From: an uncultured Bacteroidales bacterium
GTDB lineage: Bacteria > Bacteroidota > Bacteroidia > Bacteroidales > WCHB1-69
NCBI GenBank assembly: GCA_937901455.1
Contig: CALDIA010000137.1
Coordinates: forward strand, 1 to 30,299
Length of the DNA: 30,299 nt
Direction: 5' to 3'
Part shown: piece by piece, positions 1-9,414 of the stretch
How positions within the stretch are numbered: position 1 is the stretch's first letter
Layout of the letters: the number at the start of each line of letters is the position of its first letter
Notes under the pieces: generated by a model
Database searches by the model: none
What the model was told of the DNA's origin: nothing
What the model saw: the letters and a program-made list of their open reading frames with translations, nothing else
Program-made: the position numbers and the translations under genes

Positions 1-1
1 C

Positions 2-3000
2 TTCCAGTATAAGTGGATCGCCATTCCTGATGAGGCCGATATGACCCAGAAAAAAGACAACGGGGGAATTGGGTCTGTCAACGTAGGGGGCTTCACCTTC
101 AGCCTCACCCGTATTGACCCCATCATAGACTATAAAGGCGATGAGCTGAAATTGGGTATCAACATGACAGGGAAGATGAAGTTCCTATCCGGCGATTGTG
201 ACTTTGGGGCCACGACAGGCTTCGCCATCTGGGGAGTATGCGAACCGAAAAACAAGTTCCACGTCAAGGATGTGAGCGGTCATTTAGACTCTATACGCTT
301 AGACAATATAGACTTCATGATTTTCAAGATGAGTGGGGTGCTGAACTTTACCTATGAATGTGCTACCTGCACCAAAGTAAGCGGATTCAAGGGCAACTTG
401 AAAATCTCGGTTTTGGAAGTAGTGGACCTTACCATGAGTGCTGGTTTCGGCAGGCAGAAAGACAACAAAGGGGAGTACAGCTGGTGGTTCTTTGACGGTG
501 CCTGCAAGTTTCCTGGCGGTATCCCACTGGGAGGTGTGGTCAGCATCAACGGCTTTTCTGGTGGCTTTGCCTACAACATGAAATCCAAGGTTAATCTGAG
601 TGATCCCCAATACAGCGCCAAGGGCTTGTTAGAGGTAGCCAACAAGAACGATGACAAAGAAAGCCTGCAGCTCTCGGGCATGGATTTTGAACCATCGCGT
701 GGCAGTTGGGTGGCCAATGCAGGTATCAGCCTCATCCTCACGGGTGCCGAGAATACCATGAACGCCGACGGACTGGTATCCGTCCGCATTGTCGAAGAAC
801 ACTTCTCTGGTATCTTTATTGAGGCCAACGCCTATATGTTGACCAAGATGAACAACAATACCCCAGGCGATGGAAATAACAACCTCGGCTCTCTCATCAA
901 AGCTAAGACCATCTTAGGCTTTGAGAGCGTTCCTAACTACAACTACTTCCGTTTCTCTCTCTGTGTGAAGGCTAAAATGAGCCTCCAAGACCTGTTAGAC
1001 GGTGTCTGCACTAGTGAACTTGATAATCTGAAGAACAAGGTCAACGGAGCTATTCACTCGGGCCTATCCATTGCGACAAGTCCTAACATTGCCACCTCGT
1101 TAGAGAACCTGTTAGACAAGGACGACTCCGAGCTGGCATCACACACTGCCGACGAGCGGGAGGCTGCCACCAATGCCAGCAACGCCACTGGATCTGACAA
1201 GAAACCCTCCATCGGCGCCTCCATGGAAATTCAAATTCCTTTCGATTTTGAACTCAAAAACTACAAGAAGACCTACGATGGACACAAGAAGGGTGAAACC
1301 GACTGGTATCTTGCCCTTGGAAAGCCCAAATATGACGAGCGACTGCTCATCAAGCAGACCTTGGATTTAGTGGTGATGAAGACCGTCTCCGAGTTCACCT
1401 TCTACATGCAGACGGGCAATGCCTTCGCCTACGAGCTACCTCCTTTGAGCGATGATTTGCAAGCGTTCTTTGGCATCTCAAATAAAAACAAGAAATTGGA
1501 CGCCGACAAAGAACAGGTGAGCAAGAGTAGGAGAATCAGCAATACCGACTGGCTAACGATTGACAAGGCGGGAGGGTTCTGCTTGGGAGCCACCTATCAC
1601 TCCGCCATGGAGTTGAACTTCTTCCTTTATGTAGATGTGGCCGCAGACTTAGGTTTTGATGTAGCCTTGCTGAATGTCAATGGTTTAGGATGTCCTGGAT
1701 ATCCTAACATCGGCCAGAACGACTTTTATGCTTTGGGGCGCATCTACGCTGCGTTGCAGGGTGATGTGGGTCTCAAACTCAACTTGGGCTTCTGGAAAGG
1801 CAAGTTCTCGCTCTTCAAGGCAGGTGTCGGCGCCCTGTTGCAGGGCGGCGGCCCCAATCCTTCATACTGCTATGGCCTGCTCCGTTTCAAGGTGAACTTA
1901 CTCAACGGTCTCGTCAAGTTCAGCACCTCATGCGACTTCGCCTTGGGTGATGTGTGCGTGCCTGGGGCCGGCGACCCGTTAGCCAACGTAAAACTCTTCC
2001 AGGATGTCACACCAGGCTTTGAAACAGAAAAGATTGCATCCGACAATGCCAACCTGCAATCAGCCTTGCAGATCGGCACCATCGTCTCCAATATGCCCTG
2101 GAACCGCGATGTACTTTTGGCCGACAACGACGGTAGCAATGCCCGCAAGTTCCGCTTCCAATTGATGATGGACAATTGCAAGTATGCCACCAAGTCCACT
2201 GCCAACGGATCATACGCCAATACCAGCGGAGACCAGCAGCTATCATTCACCTTCAGCAACAAGGACAACAACGTTATGCTCTTTGAAACAAAAGAGGGCG
2301 GCCTTGTCCCTAATGCATATAGCAAGCTCTCATTAAAAGCCCGCGCCTTTGAGTATCGAGTCAAGATGAGCGGTAAAGAACTGGGCAAAATTGAAAACAG
2401 TTCCAAAAAAGATGTCATGTATAATTACAGCAACGGCACGGTAAGCAATGCCAATCCAAGCGCCACCCAATATGGCTGGTTTGACCCTCTCTTCTTCAAC
2501 GAAGAGACAAACCGCTACGACATCAAGCCTTTCATTAAGGACTCCACCTTCTACTTCAAGACCAAACCGATGGATCCCACGCTGAACAACCAGGTTGTGT
2601 TGAGCTGGCCCTATAATGGGGAGACCCATTTCCCTGCCAAGGAATATGTACACAGTGGCACCAGCAGTTCAACTTACAACGGATCATACTACAACCAATA
2701 TCACAGCAACAGCAGCGGCCCCACCCCATATTGCAATCTGTACCTCTACCGGAAGCGTGACGACCTCTTCAGCAAGGTCGCCTTGACGGGAGAGGGCAAA
2801 GAGTTGAAGATCTACCTCTTAAAGAACGGCTTGGAAGAGGGAGAGATTGCTGAGTGTTCATATACCTATTATAACAGCACCACGGTGCCATACATCCAGG
2901 TGCAGCTTCCGAACAAAGAGTACGGTCTGCCGGGTGGCGTAGGGGCGCACATGTTAAAATTTATTATTGTGCCGACAGACGCCTTTAATGATGCTTTGGC

Positions 3001-5278
3001 GGCGGCCATGGCGGCAGCCAACATCACGGTCAAACAGTCAGAATACAGCAGTCGTATCAGTGATGAGACCTACAGCCTGGCCGAGCAGGCCCACGCTCAG
3101 GTTTCAGGGCGAGGGCAGCGTGTTCCCTCCGGCAGTGGTTCGGGTAGCTCGGGCAGCTACCATACCATGGTGGGCAGCGGAGGATTCAGCACTAATTATA
3201 GTATGTCAAGCTCTGCCTTACAGACAAATAATCGCGACATATCAACCCCCGTGTTATCCTCCCACATCAAAGACGATCCGGAGCTACTCACCATGTATGG
3301 CAACGCCTTACAAGGCATCGCCAGCAGCGGCAGCAGCACGCCCGTCATCTCCGGCACGGTGGTAACAAACCATGCTACGCCTATGGCTAAAATTACCTCT
3401 ACAAGCGCCTCTCGCAATCGCAAAACTGCCCACACTGACGTTACTATACTTAACCAGAGGGGTGGCAGAACCTCCTCTTCAGCTCGTTTTCCCTCCAATG
3501 TCGGCAGCAGTTTCAGTGCTCCCAACGCTCAGAGCATAACATACCCAATCTATTTCTCTGAACAGTTTTCTCAAAATGGCAAATCCCAACTCAACATCCA
3601 AAACGAAATGCTGGACGAAATCTACATGGACATGCAGGATGTAGGCAAAGACTCCATGACCTACATTCGTACCAGGCTGAAAGAAGGCTACAAAATTAGT
3701 TCCGCCATCGGTACTGAAATCTATAAATGGACCTGGTTTGTAGATTACACGTATGACACCTACGCGAGTATGCTTAACGAAAATTTTTGCGAGTACCAGA
3801 GTTGCTTGGCCAACAGCCTTCAAAAAGCCACTGTAGAAGACAAAAGCTCCTATTTCCAGGTAAGCAGCACCCAGCAACCTAACGATCCGATAGGAAAATT
3901 AGGATTCCTGTTTATCCAGTACGACCCATCCAATCCAGCTATCTACAACACCAACTGCGTAATGCCCCCTATCTGTTATTTTACCGTTGACAGAACTGCT
4001 GATAACGACTTGCTGAACATGCACAAACGCTTCTTCCAACACTTCCTCAACTTGGAGAGTGACTTCAAAAAGACGAACCTGCCCCTCTATTTCAACAGTT
4101 ATAGGGATGATGACAAGATCAAGTTTCATGACAAAAACGGCGGAACAGATCTCTTTAAGAATGCAGCCAGTACCAAAATGGAATATATCAATATCGTTAA
4201 GAACGGCCTATACATGAACGATGCCTGCAGTTTTCTCAGCATCAACCATCGTATCAAGGGAGGCACCAACTACACCCAGTGTACGGCGGCCAACTACCAC
4301 CCCACCACCTACGACGTGCCTTGCATCTTGGATATGTATATGAACAACCAACAGCGGGAGCCATTGGATGAGATGTTCTTCGAGTCGAAACACCAATATG
4401 AACAACCCCTGTATCAGCCTGTCCAAAACACACCTTGGTCATGGTATATCAAAGACTACGCCTCCACAGCTATGGCCGACGACATCTACAAGATACACAC
4501 CTTCATGTCGGAGAACCAACGACATGCCTACGCTCTTAACCAGCTTAAATGGAGTAGCAAACGAAAAGTGGTAGAGGGTTTCTTCCGGGCCGACAAGCAG
4601 CATGCTTTCATGAGCTATTCCAACTTCCCCTACGATATGCCCGAGATATTCCGCGCAGCCCATTTCATAAAAACCATAGATGTTGTTGTAGACCATTATC
4701 GCAACGACAAGAACTATCTCACCATATCAGGTCAATACATTCGTTTTTACAATAAGAATAACGATTTTATGCCTGTTGATGAAATGCAATTCCAAGACCG
4801 TTACTGGGCGAAATACTGGTGGAGTGCATACGGACAATGTCTGGATGTGGAAGAGGAGGGTTTTGACAGAAAATTCTACTACAAGAGTAAAAGTGAAAGA
4901 TACTACAATGTCACGTTGTCTGCCAATGCCAATGGAAAACATAATTTGTACGACAACATTGACGTAATCTTAGGCGATTGGTATCAAGCAGATCCTTACA
5001 GCAATGCAATTTGGAATAAACACAACATTTATATGGCCGTTGATGTCTGCTACCTAAGTTCCCAGGGAAGTGACTTTGCCAACAAACTGATGCAAATGGC
5101 CTATGCCATCAAGAATAGTTCTGTGCAGAACGATCTCATCTTCTTCCCGAACAGCACCTTGAACATAGATAACTCTTCTCAATACTTGATTGATGTATAT
5201 AAACTTAACGCCGGATCCACATTCAGAAGGAACTTCTTATTGGGCGATCGCTTGAATCTCTTAGAGCAGAATTATTAA
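2..5278 (+). CDS. Giant beta-rich secreted-type protein, unknown function (5' end outside window)
   Basis: I do not recognise a named family. The frame is open from base 2 with no stop, so the Met at 41 is probably internal and the true start lies upstream; at least 1758 residues are present. The N-terminal thousand residues alternate glycine and aromatic or hydrophobic residues, as in extended beta structure, with segments such as VNVGGFTFSL, FPGGIPLGGVVSINGFSGGF and LLQGGGPNPSYCYGLLRFK. I associate these with very large uncharacterised Bacteroidota proteins, from memory and without a search. A low-complexity Ala-, Ser-, Gly- and Thr-rich stretch (about 2980-3540) separates this part from a C-terminal region of about 570 residues rich in Tyr, Asn and Asp. 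No T9SS sorting domain is visible at the C-terminus. The FN3 gene starts 21 bases downstream, suggesting a co-expressed partner. No function is assigned. Confidence 0.85.
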   Translation, partial: FQYKWIAIPDEADMTQKKDNGGIGSVNVGGFTFSLTRIDPIIDYKGDELKLGINMTGKMKFLSGDCDFGATTGFAIWGVCEPKNKFHVKDVSGHLDSIRLDNIDFMIFKMSGVLNFTYECATCTKVSGFKGNLKISVLEVVDLTMSAGFGRQKDNKGEYSWWFFDGACKFPGGIPLGGVVSINGFSGGFAYNMKSKVNLSDPQYSAKGLLEVANKNDDKESLQLSGMDFEPSRGSWVANAGISLILTGAENTMNADGLVSVRIVEEHFSGIFIEANAYMLTKMNNNTPGDGNNNLGSLIKAKTILGFESVPNYNYFRFSLCVKAKMSLQDLLDGVCTSELDNLKNKVNGAIHSGLSIATSPNIATSLENLLDKDDSELASHTADEREAATNASNATGSDKKPSIGASMEIQIPFDFELKNYKKTYDGHKKGETDWYLALGKPKYDERLLIKQTLDLVVMKTVSEFTFYMQTGNAFAYELPPLSDDLQAFFGISNKNKKLDADKEQVSKSRRISNTDWLTIDKAGGFCLGATYHSAMELNFFLYVDVAADLGFDVALLNVNGLGCPGYPNIGQNDFYALGRIYAALQGDVGLKLNLGFWKGKFSLFKAGVGALLQGGGPNPSYCYGLLRFKVNLLNGLVKFSTSCDFALGDVCVPGAGDPLANVKLFQDVTPGFETEKIASDNANLQSALQIGTIVSNMPWNRDVLLADNDGSNARKFRFQLMMDNCKYATKSTANGSYANTSGDQQLSFTFSNKDNNVMLFETKEGGLVPNAYSKLSLKARAFEYRVKMSGKELGKIENSSKKDVMYNYSNGTVSNANPSATQYGWFDPLFFNEETNRYDIKPFIKDSTFYFKTKPMDPTLNNQVVLSWPYNGETHFPAKEYVHSGTSSSTYNGSYYNQYHSNSSGPTPYCNLYLYRKRDDLFSKVALTGEGKELKIYLLKNGLEEGEIAECSYTYYNSTTVPYIQVQLPNKEYGLPGGVGAHMLKFIIVPTDAFNDALAAAMAAANITVKQSEYSSRISDETYSLAEQAHAQVSGRGQRVPSGSGSGSSGSYHTMVGSGGFSTNYSMSSSALQTNNRDISTPVLSSHIKDDPELLTMYGNALQGIASSGSSTPVISGTVVTNHATPMAKITSTSASRNRKTAHTDVTILNQRGGRTSSSARFPSNVGSSFSAPNAQSITYPIYFSEQFSQNGKSQLNIQNEMLDEIYMDMQDVGKDSMTYIRTRLKEGYKISSAIGTEIYKWTWFVDYTYDTYASMLNENFCEYQSCLANSLQKATVEDKSSYFQVSSTQQPNDPIGKLGFLFIQYDPSNPAIYNTNCVMPPICYFTVDRTADNDLLNMHKRFFQHFLNLESDFKKTNLPLYFNSYRDDDKIKFHDKNGGTDLFKNAASTKMEYINIVKNGLYMNDACSFLSINHRIKGGTNYTQCTAANYHPTTYDVPCILDMYMNNQQREPLDEMFFESKHQYEQPLYQPVQNTPWSWYIKDYASTAMADDIYKIHTFMSENQRHAYALNQLKWSSKRKVVEGFFRADKQHAFMSYSNFPYDMPEIFRAAHFIKTIDVVVDHYRNDKNYLTISGQYIRFYNKNNDFMPVDEMQFQDRYWAKYWWSAYGQCLDVEEEGFDRKFYYKSKSERYYNVTLSANANGKHNLYDNIDVILGDWYQADPYSNAIWNKHNIYMAVDVCYLSSQGSDFANKLMQMAYAIKNSSVQNDLIFFPNSTLNIDNSSQYLIDVYKLNAGSTFRRNFLLGDRLNLLEQNY

Positions 5279-5299
5279 AAACAACTAAAGAGCAGGATA

Positions 5300-7498
5300 A
5301 TGAAAAATATAGATTTAAAACAACTCGTTATATCATTCTTTTTGGGAATTGGTTTATGCTGTATCACCATGCCACCGATTATGGCGCAGGAGGATATTGT
5401 GGAAGACAGCAGCCCCTCGCAGTCTTTGTACCAATACTCAGTGGTGGCGCGCAGTTATGGCGACAGCATTGTTTTGCGGTGGCTCCCGCAGGATGCCGGT
5501 GTATGGCGCCTGGCCAGTCACTACGGATGGCGCATCTCCCGAATAAAGACTAATGCGGAATTTGATGCCAACCCTGCCGACAGCAGCATTGATGTGGTGC
5601 TCACCCCCACTCCCATTCGCGCTTTGACCCTGGAGGAAATGAAGGCAAAATACGATTCCACCCATTTCTACGTCGGTGTGGCCGCACAAGCCCTCTATGG
5701 TGAATCTTACTACAACCCTCAGGAGGCGAACGGATTTGAGAACTACGTGTTCCGCAAAGACCAAGAGCAGACCCAGCGCCAGATGATGGCCTATCTTGCC
5801 GCTGAAGGCCATATTGACGCCGCCGACGCCCTCGGCCTCCGTTTCGTGGACAAGAATGTTAAGAAGGGTGAAATCTATTCCTACTTTCTCGAGTGTCTCA
5901 TCCCGTCAGACATTGTTCAAATGCCCATCAAGACCTTAGACGTCGAGAATCTGCCTTTTAAACGCGACAACAATTTGCTCGTTCCTGAGATTCTCTTCTA
6001 CCAGAATTCCCCCCACACAGCCTTCATCTATTGGGCTAAGAACAAATTGTCAGGCTACTATGTGGAGCGCAGCGAGGACAACGGCAAGAGTTGGAAGGCG
6101 CTCAACGATGCGCCCATCTTTGCCTACGAACCCGACCAGGAAACCTACGAGGTGTTTGGCCAGACCATCGGTGAGATCCTGGAGGGCAACGTCGGCACCT
6201 TCGACTCCTTAGAACTGAACAAGAAATACCTCTACCGCGTGAAGGCCTTCGATGCCTTCGGCGACTACACACCCGTGCAACAGTCGGAGCCCTTTGAGAT
6301 GGCGGACCTCATCCCGCCATGCGTGCCTGTGCTTGACTTTGTCATCCCCGAAGACAATAAAATCTGCTACTTGGAGTGGTATATGGAGACGCAGGACAAG
6401 GACCTGAAGGGCTTTGTGGTAACTTTCTCCGATGACCCCTCCGGCCCATGGGTGGAGGCCTCCGAGCTATTGCCGCCAAAGACCCGAAAGTGGACAGACA
6501 AGAACGCCCACGACCGCGGGCGCGGATACTACCGTGTCTTCGCTGTGGATAACAGCAACAACGTCTCATACTCCCTCTCCCAAAGCAACAACATAGAAGA
6601 CGACGTGGCGCCCTCCGCACCCAAGAATTTGGGCGGTGCGGTCGACACCGCCGGCGTGGTCTATCTGCAATGGAACCAGAACCCCGAGAAGGATGTCATC
6701 GGCTACCGTGTCTATTTTGCCAACCAGCTTGACCACGACTTCATCCAAAAGACCAGCCAATGCAATGACGAGCTTTACTTCTGGGACACCCTCTCTTTGC
6801 ATACCCTGACCAAATACATCTACTATTATGTGGTGGCCGAGGACTACAGTCATAACATGTCCAAGCCTTCCGACACACTGGCCATTCCGGTGCCTGACAT
6901 TGTGCCGCCAGGCATCGCCTTGCTTCAGGACTACACCCAGACCGATGAGTCGGTGACCTTCACCTGGCTGCAGAGCGTCTCCAATGACGTGGTGGCCTAT
7001 GTCGTCTATCGCAAAAAGGACAACGAGATGCAATGGAAGGCCATCCGCATCATCACACCAAAGGAATTGGAACCTGACATGCCATTCTTCCTCACCGACT
7101 ATCCGGATCCCTCTCCCGTTAACTACAATTATTGCATAGAAGTATTTGATAACAGTCGGCTGAGTTCGGGCAAGACGGGACAAACCACGGTCCGTTTCCG
7201 TGGGGCCTCTATCATCAATATACCCTTGTCACTCAAGGGTTCTATGAATAAGAACAAGACTTGTGCCGAGTTGACTTTCTCATACGAGTATCCATCGAAG
7301 AGCGACTACTACGGTGTTGTCTTCAAGTCTGTGAACGGAGAACCTGCTTACGCGTGTGGCAGTTTCCGCCGCGGGGAGACCTCCTTCAGCGATTGTAACG
7401 TGAGTTCGGGCGACAAGGTCACCTACCATATACAGATGTTTCTCGGCAAGGGCAAGCGTTCGCAGAAATCGGATCCCGTTCAAATCACCATCAAATAG
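5300..7498 (+). CDS. Fibronectin type III repeat protein with signal peptide
   Basis: A 732-residue protein. It starts with a Sec-type signal peptide (Lys-containing start, hydrophobic core at about residues 8-27, likely cleavage near residue 29-30). A domain of about 200 residues follows that I do not recognise. Next come about four FN3-like domains, roughly residues 230-335, 338-438, 442-542 and 545-640, each with a Trp in the B strand and a Tyr in a YRV- or YYV-type F strand. A fifth, weaker one runs to the end. Repeated PP or AP starts such as DLIPP, VAPSAPKN and DIVPPG mark the domain borders. FN3 domains usually bind proteins or act as spacers at the cell surface; no catalytic motif and no T9SS sorting domain is seen. 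It follows the giant protein by 21 bases with a purine-rich GAGCAGG before the ATG, so the two are likely one operon. Its 3' end faces dxs 13 bases away. Confidence 0.88.
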   Translation: MKNIDLKQLVISFFLGIGLCCITMPPIMAQEDIVEDSSPSQSLYQYSVVARSYGDSIVLRWLPQDAGVWRLASHYGWRISRIKTNAEFDANPADSSIDVVLTPTPIRALTLEEMKAKYDSTHFYVGVAAQALYGESYYNPQEANGFENYVFRKDQEQTQRQMMAYLAAEGHIDAADALGLRFVDKNVKKGEIYSYFLECLIPSDIVQMPIKTLDVENLPFKRDNNLLVPEILFYQNSPHTAFIYWAKNKLSGYYVERSEDNGKSWKALNDAPIFAYEPDQETYEVFGQTIGEILEGNVGTFDSLELNKKYLYRVKAFDAFGDYTPVQQSEPFEMADLIPPCVPVLDFVIPEDNKICYLEWYMETQDKDLKGFVVTFSDDPSGPWVEASELLPPKTRKWTDKNAHDRGRGYYRVFAVDNSNNVSYSLSQSNNIEDDVAPSAPKNLGGAVDTAGVVYLQWNQNPEKDVIGYRVYFANQLDHDFIQKTSQCNDELYFWDTLSLHTLTKYIYYYVVAEDYSHNMSKPSDTLAIPVPDIVPPGIALLQDYTQTDESVTFTWLQSVSNDVVAYVVYRKKDNEMQWKAIRIITPKELEPDMPFFLTDYPDPSPVNYNYCIEVFDNSRLSSGKTGQTTVRFRGASIINIPLSLKGSMNKNKTCAELTFSYEYPSKSDYYGVVFKSVNGEPAYACGSFRRGETSFSDCNVSSGDKVTYHIQMFLGKGKRSQKSDPVQITIK

Positions 7499-7511
7499 CG
7501 AAAAAGGGGCA

Positions 7512-9413
7512 TTATTGTTTCCCAACGGCCTGGCGCATGGCCGCAGCCATGCTATCCACATCAAAGCCGACCTCCTTGTATAGGGAGGGGATGTCGCCAT
7601 GTGAGATAAAGCAGTCGGGCAGGGCTATATGCTCCAACCGGATATGGTTCAGCTGGTGTGCCTCTAAGAGTTCGGCGATAGCGGAGAAGAGACCGCCCTT
7701 CTCGGTACCATCTTCCACTGTCATCCATACCGGAAAGCGATTTGCCAGTTCGAGAAGTTTTTGTTCATCAAGAGGTTTCAAAAAACGCACATCGAAGTGC
7801 GCCGGGGTGATACCATCGGTTTTGACCTTTTGGATAGCTTGGACAACATTGTTGGCCAACGGACCGATAGAGAGTACCAGCAACTCGTGGCCATCTTGCA
7901 GCAACTCGCCAGTCCCGATGGGGAGCGTGTGGGGTTCATTATGCCAGTCGAGGAGCACACCGCGTCCACGGGGGTAGCGTATGGCGAAGGGTAACCCCTT
8001 GGCCTTAGCATTCTCGTAGGCCGTCACCATCATATTGCGGAGTTCGTGTTCGTTACGGGGAGAAGCTATGATGATATCCGGAATAGTACGCAAAAAGGCC
8101 ATGTCAAATGCACCCTGGTGGGTGGCACCATCCTCCCCTACCAATCCTCCCCGGTCGATGCAGAAGATTACGGGCAGTTTCTGGAGGGCCACATCGTGCA
8201 CCACTTGGTCATAGCCACGCTGCAAGAAGGAGGAATAGATATTGCAGAAAACAGTCATCCCATCGGTAACCAATCCAGCGGCAAAGGTGACAGCGTGTTG
8301 TTCAGCAATACCCACATCGAAGACCCGCTCTGGAAATTCGGCATCCATGATGGTCATGGAGCAGCCAGTAGCCATAGCTGGGGTAATACCCACCACCGTC
8401 TCATCCTGTCGCGCAATTTCCAAAAGGGTGTGTCCGAATACATCTTGGTATTTAGGTGGCTGATCACCCGTATCGGGCTGTATGATTTGGCCTGTTTCCG
8501 GGTCAAACTTGCCGGGTGCGTGGTAAGCAGTCTGGTGTTGTTCAGCCATCTCCAGTCCTTTGCCCTTCACGGTGAGTACATGCAGCAGTTGGAGCCCGGG
8601 CAAGCGTTTCAGACTGCGCAAAGTGTTCACCAAATAGATGACATCATGGCCATCGGCGGGGCCAAAATAGCGATATCCCAGACTCTGGAACCAATTGCTA
8701 CCACCTAACAAGTAGCCCTTGATTCCATTTCCCAACTTGCTGAAGAAGCGGGTAATGCGGTTGGAGCTTTTCGACTTGAAGGTGAAGATATTCCACAGGC
8801 GGTTTTTAAAGCGGTTATAGGCCGGCGAGGCGGTGAGGGTGAGCAGATACTTGCTCATGGCACCAGTACTCTGGTCTATGGATATCTTATTGTCATTGAG
8901 GATCACTAACATGTTGACATCTCGGTAGGCAGCTTGGTTCATAGCTTCGAAGGCCATGCCACCGCCAATGGCGCCGTCTCCGATGACCGCAATATGGTTG
9001 CGTTGCTTGTCGCCATTCAGCTTGGCGGCCATGGCCATGCCCAGCACCGCCGATATGGATGTGGAGGAGTGACCTGTTCCGAAAGCATCGTACTCGCTCT
9101 CCTCGCGACGCGGGAATCCACTGATGCCATGGTAACAACGATTGGTATAGAACTGATCCTTGCGACCCGTCAGAATCTTATGGCAGTAGGCTTGATGCCC
9201 AACGTCCCACACCAACTTGTCGTTAGGCGTGTCAAATACATAATGGATGGCCACGGTAAGTTCCACAACACCCAAGCTGGAGCCCAAGTGCCCCGGGTGC
9301 TCAGCCGTCTGCTCTATGATAAAGCGCCGAAGCTCCTGGCACAGGTCAGGGAGCGCCTCAACTGGGAGTTTGCGCAAATCTTCAGGGGTTTGTATCTGAT
9401 CCAAATATGACAT
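7512..9413 (-). CDS. dxs: 1-deoxy-D-xylulose-5-phosphate synthase
   Basis: A thiamine-diphosphate enzyme that joins pyruvate and glyceraldehyde 3-phosphate to make DXP, the first step of the MEP isoprenoid pathway and a source for thiamine and pyridoxal. Its 633 residues are the normal family length. Visible features are HPGHLGSSLG (39-48) in the ThDP domain, the GDGAIGGG start of the ThDP/Mg motif (145-152) with NDNKIS at 173-178, and the pyrimidine-domain GIAEQHAV (368-375), whose Glu371 is the expected cofactor-activating residue. GGLVGEDGATHQG follows, and then a transketolase C-terminal domain. It is the last gene of the greA-dxs block and starts one base after the stop of the glycosyltransferase, so translation is probably coupled. 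Another ThDP enzyme, a transketolase half, lies in the same operon and shares the metabolite glyceraldehyde 3-phosphate. Confidence 0.97.
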   Translation of the reverse strand: MSYLDQIQTPEDLRKLPVEALPDLCQELRRFIIEQTAEHPGHLGSSLGVVELTVAIHYVFDTPNDKLVWDVGHQAYCHKILTGRKDQFYTNRCYHGISGFPRREESEYDAFGTGHSSTSISAVLGMAMAAKLNGDKQRNHIAVIGDGAIGGGMAFEAMNQAAYRDVNMLVILNDNKISIDQSTGAMSKYLLTLTASPAYNRFKNRLWNIFTFKSKSSNRITRFFSKLGNGIKGYLLGGSNWFQSLGYRYFGPADGHDVIYLVNTLRSLKRLPGLQLLHVLTVKGKGLEMAEQHQTAYHAPGKFDPETGQIIQPDTGDQPPKYQDVFGHTLLEIARQDETVVGITPAMATGCSMTIMDAEFPERVFDVGIAEQHAVTFAAGLVTDGMTVFCNIYSSFLQRGYDQVVHDVALQKLPVIFCIDRGGLVGEDGATHQGAFDMAFLRTIPDIIIASPRNEHELRNMMVTAYENAKAKGLPFAIRYPRGRGVLLDWHNEPHTLPIGTGELLQDGHELLVLSIGPLANNVVQAIQKVKTDGITPAHFDVRFLKPLDEQKLLELANRFPVWMTVEDGTEKGGLFSAIAELLEAHQLNHIRLEHIALPDCFISHGDIPSLYKEVGFDVDSMAAAMRQAVGKQ

Positions 9414-9414
9414 T

